Below, piece by piece: positions 14,919 to 20,895 of a stretch of 20,895 nt of DNA. Where the stretch lies: contig DJXH01000024.1 in assembly GCA_002449665.1 (NCBI GenBank), positions 1-20,895 of the forward strand, read 5' to 3'. The notes under the pieces were generated by a model, which saw only the letters and a program-made list of their open reading frames with translations, had not been told where the DNA came from and made no database searches. This DNA comes from Bacteroidales bacterium UBA7009 (GTDB lineage: Bacteria; Bacteroidota; Bacteroidia; Bacteroidales; Paludibacteraceae). A program made the position numbers and the translations under genes. Position 1 is the stretch's first letter. Each line of letters opens with the position of its first letter.

Positions 14919-16576
14919 TTAGCCTTACTTTTCGGTTGGATTTCCTCCACTTTTATTATCATTGATTTCCAAGCGGGCAAAGTGAGCCTTATCTCTTCGC
15001 CTGTCAGGCTCACGCCTCTGACTTGTTTGCCGGTCAGCAGGTCGGTGGCTTTTACTTTCTGCCACTTGGGCTGGGCAAGATAGGTAAAAGCATCTTCGGG
15101 AATACGTACGCTTACATCCACCTGCTTGTCGTCGAAGTTGACAACAATGAGCAGCAACTCCTCGTCTTTCTTTCGGAGGAATGCATATTGCTCGTGCTTG
15201 TTGAAGCCCTCTTTTTGTGCATACTCAAGGTCGTACATCAAGCCTTCTGTAATTGCTTTGTTATCACGCGCGATAGTGAGCAGACGCTGATAGAAAAGTC
15301 TCAGTTCTTTCTGCTCTTTGGTGAGTTTCTTGCCGTCAAACTTGCCGTTGTCAGCCCAAGCCTGTATGCTGCTCAATCCCCAGTAGTCAAAGATTGAACT
15401 GCGACCGTCTATGCCCGAGAAACCCTCTACGTCCATACCTTTTTCGCCAAGTTCCTGACCGGCATATATAAGCACGGGGTTCTTGCCGAGCGTTGCCGCT
15501 ACGGTCATAGCAGGCTCCGCACACATGCCGCTGCCGCAGAAGAAACCAGAAGCGATACGCTGTTCGTCGTGATTCTCAAGGAAATAGAGCATTCTCTCTT
15601 GCAGTTCGCCCACTGCCTGCCACTGCTGCGTTATACCCTCTGCGGGCCACGACTTGCTCGTTACACCGCGTAGATAGTCGTACATTCCCACTTTGTCGTA
15701 CAGGTAGTCAAAGCCGGCACTCATATAGGTCTGATACAGTTGCGGGTTGTAACATTCGCCTATAAACTGCACATCGGGGAAGAAAGTGTGAATCTTCGGT
15801 ATTGCCCACGCGAAGAACTCCCACGGCACCATCTCTGCCATATCTACACGGAAAGCGTCTATGCCCTTGCGCGCCCAGAAATGCAGAATATCGTGCATCT
15901 TCTCCCACGTGGAAGGTACAGGCGTAAACTGCTTCTCGCAGCCGCCGGTGTAGTGAACGCCGTAGTTGAGTTTGACCGTCTCATACCAGTCGTTCTTGGT
16001 CGGGTGGGCGGTAAAGCAGTCGTTACCCGTTACTTTGGCTGGCATCTCCTCGTAGTTACCTATGTTGAAATCGGGCGCAAAACGCTCCCCCGGGAGATAG
16101 TAGAAATTGTTCAGCGGCGAGAATGCCCAGTCGGGATTATCATCTTCGCCGAGGTCTCTTATGCCCTTCGGCTTGCACAACGACTTGTATTCGCGCGACA
16201 CATGATTAGGCACAAAATCTATCACCACTTTCAGTCCCGCCTTGTGAGTGCGCCTTACCAAACCCTCAAACTCAGCCATACGCTTGCTTTCGTTCTCGGC
16301 TATGTCGGGGTCGATGTCGTAGTAGTCGGTGATAGCATACGGACTGCCCGCTTTGCCTTTGGTGATAAACGGATTATTGCGCTCGGCTGTAGCGTGGCGT
16401 ATAACGCCGGTGTACCATACGTGTGTCGCTCCTAATGATTTTATTTCTTCAAGTGCCTTGGGTGTAATGTCGTTTAACTTTCCGCAACCGTTCTCTGCGC
16501 GACCGCCATTAGGCAAACGTGTCTCGTTGTAGTTTGTAAATGTGCGCGGAAAAAGTTGATATATAATCGGTTTCAA
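14915..16576 (-). CDS. GH13 alpha-amylase family protein, TTG start
   Basis: A 553-residue glycoside hydrolase of the alpha-amylase clan. It has no signal peptide, so it probably acts on intracellular alpha-glucan or maltodextrin. Conserved GH13 regions: VVIDFVPNH (117-125), GIDAFRVDMAE (238-248; nucleophile Asp245), FIGECYNP (271-278; acid/base Glu274) and LENHDEQR (333-340; Asp337). The C-terminal 90 residues fit the usual beta-domain. The start codon is TTG: the upstream in-frame stop is only six codons away with no ATG between, and homologues I recall begin near MKPIIYQLFPR. A 14-bp tandem repeat sits directly upstream. It lies 39 bp downstream of ackA and overlaps the prenyltransferase by 4 bp. 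Confidence 0.88.
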   Translation of the reverse strand: MKPIIYQLFPRTFTNYNETRLPNGGRAENGCGKLNDITPKALEEIKSLGATHVWYTGVIRHATAERNNPFITKGKAGSPYAITDYYDIDPDIAENESKRMAEFEGLVRRTHKAGLKVVIDFVPNHVSREYKSLCKPKGIRDLGEDDNPDWAFSPLNNFYYLPGERFAPDFNIGNYEEMPAKVTGNDCFTAHPTKNDWYETVKLNYGVHYTGGCEKQFTPVPSTWEKMHDILHFWARKGIDAFRVDMAEMVPWEFFAWAIPKIHTFFPDVQFIGECYNPQLYQTYMSAGFDYLYDKVGMYDYLRGVTSKSWPAEGITQQWQAVGELQERMLYFLENHDEQRIASGFFCGSGMCAEPAMTVAATLGKNPVLIYAGQELGEKGMDVEGFSGIDGRSSIFDYWGLSSIQAWADNGKFDGKKLTKEQKELRLFYQRLLTIARDNKAITEGLMYDLEYAQKEGFNKHEQYAFLRKKDEELLLIVVNFDDKQVDVSVRIPEDAFTYLAQPKWQKVKATDLLTGKQVRGVSLTGEEIRLTLPAWKSMIIKVEEIQPKSKAK

Positions 16577-16580
16577 GATA

Positions 16581-16622
16581 TTAGATGTTATAAGTTAGAT
16601 GTTATAAGTTATATGTTAGAGG
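16581..16622. repeat. 14-bp tandem repeat between ackA and the amylase gene
   Basis: The unit TTAGATGTTATAAG occurs exactly at 16581-16594 and 16595-16608, with a degenerate third copy (TTATATGTTAGAGG) at 16609-16622 that includes the ackA stop codon. The repeat fills almost the whole 39-bp gap, just upstream of the TTG start. Unit gain or loss would change ackA-amylase spacing. Confidence 0.85.
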
Positions 16623-17818
16623 TTGCTGACTATGCGTTCTGTGTCCGTGGCTATCATCAGTTCCTCATCTGTAGGAATAACGCAAACGGTAACTTTGCTG
16701 TCGGGTGTGGAGATAACCGTCTCTTCGCCACGGCTCTTGAGGCTCTTCTCTTCGTCTATCTTCACGCCCATATAGCCGAAGCCCTTGGCAATCTCGGTGC
16801 GTATATAAGTATCGTTCTCGCCAATGCCGCCGGTGAAGACCAGTATGTCCATACCGTCCATTGCAGCCGCGTATGCGCCGATGTATTTCTTTACTCTGTA
16901 GATGAACATCTTACGGGCGAGGTCTGCACGTTTGTTGCCTTCTTTGATGGCGGCATCTATGTCGCGTGCATCGCTGCTCACACCGCTTACGCCGAGCAGA
17001 CCCGATTTTTTGTTCACAAGGTTGGAGAAAGCGGCGGTGTCCAAGCCCTCTTTGTCCATAATATAGGTGGCTGCACCGAGGTCAAGGTCGCCTGCACGTG
17101 TACCCATCATCAGTCCTTCAATAGGAGTGAGACCCATACTGGTATCAACTGACTTGCCGTCCATCACCGCAGCGCAACTGCCGCCGTTGCCGATATGGGC
17201 TGTAACGATTTTCTTGCCCTCGGGTTTTACTCCGAGATACTCGCAGACGCGTGCGCTGACATAACGATGGCTCGTGCCGTGGAACCCGTAGCGGCGAATG
17301 GCGTATTTCTCATACAGTTCGTAAGGCAGGGCATACATATAAGCGTAGTCAGGCATAGTCTGATGGAAAGCGGTGTCGAATACGCCCACTTGCGGTACGC
17401 CCGGCAGGGTCTGCTCTATGGCGGCTATACCCTTGAGGTTGGCGGGATTATGCAGCGGAGCGAGGTCTGAACACTCGATAACCTTCTGCTTTACCTCATC
17501 TGTGATAAGCACCGACTTGTTGAATTTCTCGCCGCCGTGTACCACACGATGACCTACTGCATCTATCTCCTTAAGGTCGCTTATGCAGCCGATTTTCTTG
17601 TCTGTAAGAGCATCGAGTATAAGGCGAATGCCTACGGTATGCTCCGGCATGGGCTTTTCTATCTTCACCTTCTCGCCGTTTGGCAGTTTCACTTGCAGGA
17701 AGGCATCGGGCAGACCTATTTTCTCCACTCCGCCTTGAGCCATCACCGACTTGGTGGACATATCAAACAGTTTATACTTTATGCTGCTGCTGCCGCAGTT
17801 TAATACAAGAATTTTCAT
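16616..17818 (-). CDS. ackA: Acetate kinase
   Basis: A 400-residue cytoplasmic enzyme that converts acetyl phosphate and ADP to acetate and ATP, the last step of fermentative acetate production. The length is standard. ASKHA-fold motifs: LNCGSSSIKYKL (6-17), HRVVHGG (90-96, Arg91), FDTAFHQTMP (147-156, Asp148), RRYGFHGTSH (175-184, His180), HIGNGGSC (208-215), GLTPIEGLMMGTRAGDLD and VFTGGIGEN. It lies 32 bp downstream of pta, the partner supplying acetyl phosphate, in the common pta-ackA order. Its stop codon falls in the third copy of the tandem repeat. Confidence 0.97.
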   Translation of the reverse strand: MKILVLNCGSSSIKYKLFDMSTKSVMAQGGVEKIGLPDAFLQVKLPNGEKVKIEKPMPEHTVGIRLILDALTDKKIGCISDLKEIDAVGHRVVHGGEKFNKSVLITDEVKQKVIECSDLAPLHNPANLKGIAAIEQTLPGVPQVGVFDTAFHQTMPDYAYMYALPYELYEKYAIRRYGFHGTSHRYVSARVCEYLGVKPEGKKIVTAHIGNGGSCAAVMDGKSVDTSMGLTPIEGLMMGTRAGDLDLGAATYIMDKEGLDTAAFSNLVNKKSGLLGVSGVSSDARDIDAAIKEGNKRADLARKMFIYRVKKYIGAYAAAMDGMDILVFTGGIGENDTYIRTEIAKGFGYMGVKIDEEKSLKSRGEETVISTPDSKVTVCVIPTDEELMIATDTERIVSNL

Positions 17819-17850
17819 AGTGGTATTTTGTTTATTGTTTTGTGTTATGA

Positions 17851-18846
17851 TTACATAGCTTGGTTGGCTGTGATGATTACCATCTGTACTATATCCTGTA
17901 CCTTGCAGCCTCGGCTAAGGTCGTTCACCGGTGCGGCTATACCCTGCAGAATAGGTCCTACGGCATCCGCGCCGCTGAAACGCTCTACAAGTTTGTAGCC
18001 TATGTTGCCCGCCTGCAGGTCGGGGAAGACGAGGACGTTAGCCTTGCCTGCCACGGGACTGCCCGGAGCCTTTGATGCTCCCACTTTCTCAATGAGTGCA
18101 GCATCTGCTTGCAATTCGCCGTCAATCATAAGATCGGGTGCAAGTTCCTTGGCAAGGCGGGTGGCTTCGGTTACTTTGTCTATAAGTTCGTGTTTGGCAC
18201 TGCCTTTGGTGGAGAAAGAGAGCATCGCTACGCGAGGCTCTATGCCGGCAATTGTGCGAGCCGTCTCGGCTGTGGAAACGGCTATCTGCGCAAGTTCGTC
18301 TGCAGTGGGGCAGGGGTTGACCGCGCAGTCGGCAAAGATAAGAAAGCCGTCCTCACCGAGCTGTTTGGCAGGGGTGAACATAAGGAAGGCTCCCGATACG
18401 ATTTTTACCCCGGGTTTGGTCTTAAGTATCTGGAAAGCAGGACGGATGGTGTCTGCTGTTGTACCTCTCGCACCTGCAAGTTCGCCGTCTGCATCGCCGT
18501 TCTTTATCATAAGGCAGCCGAGGTAGAGAGGATCCATAGCCTTGCGGCGAGCCTCCTCTTCGGTCATACCTTTTGCCTTGCGCAGTTCATAAAGAAGGTT
18601 GGCATAGACGGGCATCTTCGGGTCGGTGGCAGGGTCGAAGATAGTGGCATCTTTAATGTATTCGTAGCCGTTGTCTATAGCCATTTTCTCAATTCCCGCT
18701 TTCGGACCGATAAGAATCAGTTTTGCCACTTTGTCACGAAGCAGGATGTTGGCTGCTTCAAGTGTACGAGGTTCATCGCCTTCGGGAAGAACAATGCGCT
18801 TTTGGTTTTGCTTGGCGCGCTCAAGCATTTGTTTCAATATATCCAT
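17851..18846 (-). CDS. pta: Phosphate acetyltransferase (short form)
   Basis: A 331-residue enzyme that exchanges acetyl-CoA and phosphate for acetyl phosphate and CoA, feeding acetate kinase. This is the short, single-domain form (PTA_PTB) without the N-terminal regulatory domain of long Pta proteins. It begins MDILKQMLERAKQNQKRIVL, then PEGDEPRTLEAANIL. Other family segments include LAGARGTTADTIRPAFQILK, PAKQLGEDGFLIFADCAVNP, MLSFSTKGSAKHE and PGSPVAGKANVLVFPDLQAGN. It is the first gene of the seven-gene minus-strand series, with a promoter at 18896-18926. Confidence 0.96.
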   Translation of the reverse strand: MDILKQMLERAKQNQKRIVLPEGDEPRTLEAANILLRDKVAKLILIGPKAGIEKMAIDNGYEYIKDATIFDPATDPKMPVYANLLYELRKAKGMTEEEARRKAMDPLYLGCLMIKNGDADGELAGARGTTADTIRPAFQILKTKPGVKIVSGAFLMFTPAKQLGEDGFLIFADCAVNPCPTADELAQIAVSTAETARTIAGIEPRVAMLSFSTKGSAKHELIDKVTEATRLAKELAPDLMIDGELQADAALIEKVGASKAPGSPVAGKANVLVFPDLQAGNIGYKLVERFSGADAVGPILQGIAAPVNDLSRGCKVQDIVQMVIITANQAM

Positions 18847-18895
18847 ATACGTTTATATTTGTAGATTAAAATTCTCGTTATGCAGATAAAGTGCG

Positions 18896-18926
18896 CAAAA
18901 TTACATTTTTTACTCTATACGTGCAA
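18896..18926 (-). promoter_or_regulatory. Promoter of the pta-ackA gene series
   Basis: On the minus strand, TTG (18926-18924) is followed after 20 bp by TAATTTTG (18903-18896), 49 bp before the pta start. This is the only good match I found for the genes running from pta to the helicase. Confidence 0.65.
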
Positions 18927-18963
18927 TATATTTTAATATTTTTTGCATTTTTTGTTGCAAAAG

Positions 18964-18994
18964 TTTGATAATCGAAAAAAAATACGTACCTTTG
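18964..18994 (+). promoter_or_regulatory. Promoter of the OmpA-LysM gene
   Basis: TTTG at 18964-18967, a 19-bp spacer, then TACCTTTG at 18987-18994, 45 bp before ATG 19040. It excludes the upstream in-frame TTG (18965). Bases 18986-19004 are identical to 49-67 at the adhesin promoter. Confidence 0.75.
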
Positions 18995-19039
18995 CGCGTT
19001 GAAATCAAAATTATCCATACGCTAAATACTCATAAACCT

Positions 19040-20677
19040 ATGCACAAATCTTTACCTCTTATAGCAGCGTTTCTTTTAATGTCGGCTCCTTTCGTGTCTG
19101 CCCAAAGCGATACGGAGCAGCCGCAAGTACAACAACGTATGGTATTTGAGGGGGATACCGTTACCTCTGATACTTTGAAACCTGTAGGTGTTCACCCTTG
19201 GAAGAAAGTCGCGCCGGTTACGCCTGAAGAAGCGTTTTGGACATTGTATATCCAAGGCGGTTTCAATGTCTTTGACGGCGACTTTACGAGCGAGAAAGAC
19301 CATGCCGTGCAGGCTCCGACGCTCGGTATAGGTGCCGCGTATTACTTCAATAACACTTGGAGCATAGGTGCCGAGTACTTATGGCGCAGATATGGTGTTA
19401 AAGGTAAAGGTACGGAGAATACCGCCCCTGTTATGCTAAAGGGTATGGCGCATCAGGCTGATGCGTACATCACCTTTGATATATTCAACGCTTGGCGTCC
19501 GCAGAATAAGTTCAAACTTTTTGCTTTGCACCTGATAGCCGGTGGTGGTGCGGGCTGGTTTAAGAACTCGCTCTACTATCCTAACGAGTGGCATAAAGAG
19601 CCGGATGGCGTAACGGTTACTTTTCCCCAGTATTTCAATTACCACACTGCACAGCAGAAATATGAGTCTGACAGTAAATATACTTGGCGCAGCCTTTTCC
19701 TCGGCGGTGCTTCGTTTGAGTTTAATGTCAATCGCTCTCTCGCTCTCGGTGTCCGCGGTGTATATACTTATTATATTAAGGACGACATAGACGGTCGTAT
19801 TCGCGGTAACAATAACGATGGCGTATTTGACGTTACCGTACTGTTGCGCTATAAGATAGATGCCGTTAATAAATCCCACGTGGCTAACTTCCGCAGCGAA
19901 AAAGCACTTGCAAGCATCGTTATGGAAACTAATCCTAATGCCGCCGGTGGTGGTAGTAATACTGCTGCGGCTCCTGCCGGTAAGGATACCGTATATATAA
20001 TAGAGCGTGATACTATTGTTGCTGTTCGTGGAGCAAGAGATATTAAACCCGAACCGACATACGACCAAAAGATATTCTATGTATATTTTGACCCGAACGA
20101 ATATACGCTCTATGATCAAGCTCTAAAGACCATTCAGCAGGTGGCAGACCGTATGCAGTCGGATGATGACCTCTATATAGAGATTACCGGCTATTGCGAC
20201 AATACAGGTGCTGACGAGTACAACAAGACTCTCGGTATGAATCGTGCAAAGAGTGTTGCAGAAGAGTTTATTATGGAGCATGGCATAGACCCTGCCCGCA
20301 TAAAGAAAGTAGGTCGCGGTATTATTCGCGGTCGCCGCAGTACGGCTGCCTATAGCCCGAACCGCCGCGTTGTCATACGTATAATGTCCAAAGATGAGTT
20401 TGAGCAGAACTATGGCGAAAAGCCGGCAGATAATCAGATGTTGCCCGCGCCTAAATCGATAGTTGTTGAAGGCGGTGAAACTCTTTCAAGTATCGCTCGC
20501 AAGTACTACGGTAACACCCACTGCTGGATATATATCTTTGAGGCTAACCTTGACAAACTTGCCACTCCTTCGTCGCTTAAGCCGGGTATGGAACTCTCTA
20601 TGCCGCAGCTTACCGAAGGTCAGCGCACTATCAGTAAAGTGGAGGCTGCCAAACGATATGAGAAACATCGCTTGTAA
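19040..20677 (+). CDS. OmpA-family outer-membrane protein with C-terminal LysM domain
   Basis: A 545-residue envelope protein predicted to tie the outer membrane to peptidoglycan. Residues 1-22 are a Sec signal peptide (MHKSLPLIAAFLLMSAPFVSAQ). Residues about 65-275 alternate aromatic and hydrophobic strands (LYIQGGFNVFDGDF, then GIGAAYYFNNTWSIGAEYLW), as expected for an outer-membrane beta-barrel. After a Gly/Ala linker (about 300-315), an OmpA domain spans about 343-448; the two peptidoglycan (diaminopimelate)-binding residues are present as Asp387 (GYCDNTG) and Arg402 (MNRAKSV). A LysM domain follows at about 474-523 (VEGGETLSSIARKYYGN to LKPGMELSMP). ATG 19040 was chosen because of the promoter and signal peptide. 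It is divergent from pta. Confidence 0.9.
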   Translation: MHKSLPLIAAFLLMSAPFVSAQSDTEQPQVQQRMVFEGDTVTSDTLKPVGVHPWKKVAPVTPEEAFWTLYIQGGFNVFDGDFTSEKDHAVQAPTLGIGAAYYFNNTWSIGAEYLWRRYGVKGKGTENTAPVMLKGMAHQADAYITFDIFNAWRPQNKFKLFALHLIAGGGAGWFKNSLYYPNEWHKEPDGVTVTFPQYFNYHTAQQKYESDSKYTWRSLFLGGASFEFNVNRSLALGVRGVYTYYIKDDIDGRIRGNNNDGVFDVTVLLRYKIDAVNKSHVANFRSEKALASIVMETNPNAAGGGSNTAAAPAGKDTVYIIERDTIVAVRGARDIKPEPTYDQKIFYVYFDPNEYTLYDQALKTIQQVADRMQSDDDLYIEITGYCDNTGADEYNKTLGMNRAKSVAEEFIMEHGIDPARIKKVGRGIIRGRRSTAAYSPNRRVVIRIMSKDEFEQNYGEKPADNQMLPAPKSIVVEGGETLSSIARKYYGNTHCWIYIFEANLDKLATPSSLKPGMELSMPQLTEGQRTISKVEAAKRYEKHRL

Positions 20678-20871
20678 AATCTGCCAAATTTGGCAGAAAT
20701 GGGGTGTTTGGCAGGAAATCCTTGCTTTCCAACCTGAAAAACTGTCAAAATGCAGGTTTGGCACGGAGTTTGTAGATGAATATACGCGCAGTTAATCTGC
20801 CAAAAGAGCAGTCGGTGGCTCTTGATACACCGACACGGGCAGTCGTCAGCCCGTTACAAAAAAACGATGAG
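20678..20871. other. Intergenic stretch before the tRNA, no gene seen
   Basis: It starts with the 18-bp perfect palindrome TCTGCCAAATTTGGCAGA (20680-20697), 3 nt after the ompA-like stop. Related words recur: TTTGGCAG 20707-20714, TTTGGCA 20757-20763, and AATCTGCCAAA 20794-20804 (exact copy of 20678-20688). Two adjacent hairpins follow: GTCGGTG/CACCGAC (20811-20834) and ACGGGC/GCCCGT (20835-20854). Neither is followed by a T-run on the plus strand, so the ompA-like terminator is not obvious; the palindrome is the best candidate for an RNA 3' end. Confidence 0.6.
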
Positions 20872-20895
20872 GGTCTCTTAGCTCAGTTGGTTAGT
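20872..20895 (+). tRNA. tRNA gene, 5' end only (cut by window edge)
   Basis: GGTCTCT (acceptor, 7 nt), TA at positions 8-9, then GCTC and a AGTTGGTTA D-loop match the first 24 nt of a tRNA. The anticodon is outside the window, so the amino acid cannot be named. It continues past 20895. Confidence 0.8.

Noticed and set aside
15740..16435. 231-codon plus-strand open frame opposite the amylase gene
   Set aside because: It covers the GH13 conserved regions on the true coding strand; no motif, promoter or start context supports it.
18109..18864. 251-codon plus-strand open frame opposite pta
   Set aside because: It mirrors a well-conserved enzyme gene, its residues show no domain, and it is Cys/His/Arg-rich as expected for an antisense shadow.
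19436..20119. 227-codon minus-strand open frame opposite the OmpA-LysM gene
   Set aside because: Antisense shadow of barrel and linker codons with no recognisable domain.
20835..20854. Hairpin as an intrinsic terminator for the OmpA-LysM gene
   Set aside because: The stem is only 6 bp and an A-run rather than a T-run follows on the plus strand.
20777..20895. Open frame from ATG 20777 running off the window
   Set aside because: It would translate through two hairpins and into a tRNA gene, so it is very unlikely to be coding.

Overview
The window looks like a chromosomal segment from a member of the Bacteroidales (phylum Bacteroidota), from a lineage I cannot name. Four things point there. 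Promoters have the Bacteroidota form (a TTTG-like -33 element, then TAnnTTTG about 20 bp downstream) and most genes lack a Shine-Dalgarno sequence. Two secreted proteins end in C-terminal domains of the type IX secretion/Bacteroidales surface type. There is a lipoprotein GH78 rhamnosidase and an OmpA-LysM outer-membrane protein. The UbiA-family gene followed directly by maf is an arrangement I associate with this order. No phage, transposon or CRISPR array was seen.

Layout. (1) 1-4557 is a surface-protein locus. A promoter and a leader of roughly 430 nt precede a 1010-residue beta-helix adhesin-like protein, then an unannotated 51-residue small protein (3560-3715), a 226-residue secreted protein and an intrinsic terminator. 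(2) 4578-5249 is a toxin-first HigB/HigA-type toxin-antitoxin pair with its own promoter and a palindromic putative operator. (3) 5273-7606 (minus) is a lipoprotein alpha-L-rhamnosidase. It diverges from a two-gene plus-strand unit (7729-10052) of a polysaccharide-deacetylase-like protein translationally coupled to UDP-GlcNAc 2-epimerase; the two promoters share one palindrome. (4) 10112-11452 is an RsmF-like rRNA cytosine-C5 methyltransferase with its own promoter. Its last 95 bp are also coding on the other strand for the basic tail of a DEAD-box helicase.

(5) 11358-18846 (minus) is a tight seven-gene series: pta, ackA, GH13 alpha-amylase, UbiA-family prenyltransferase, maf, radical SAM protein, DEAD-box helicase. 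Gaps are 39 bp or less and there are two 4-bp ATGA overlaps. The only promoter I found for it lies upstream of pta, so it may be one operon joining acetate/ATP metabolism with intracellular glucan breakdown, lipid synthesis and RNA functions. (6) 18847-19039 is a divergent promoter region between pta and an OmpA-LysM protein (19040-20677). (7) 20678-20895 is non-coding, with a cluster of CTGCCAAA/TTTGGCAG words, two tandem hairpins and the 5' end of a tRNA cut by the window edge.

The observations most worth following are the small protein between the two surface-protein genes, the apparent extension of the -7 promoter box to TAnnTTTGCGC, the palindrome carrying both -33 boxes of a divergent pair, the antisense-overlapping 3' ends at 11358-11452, and a TTG-started amylase that begins next to a 14-bp tandem repeat. 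No wholly new multi-gene system can be demonstrated from sequence alone.
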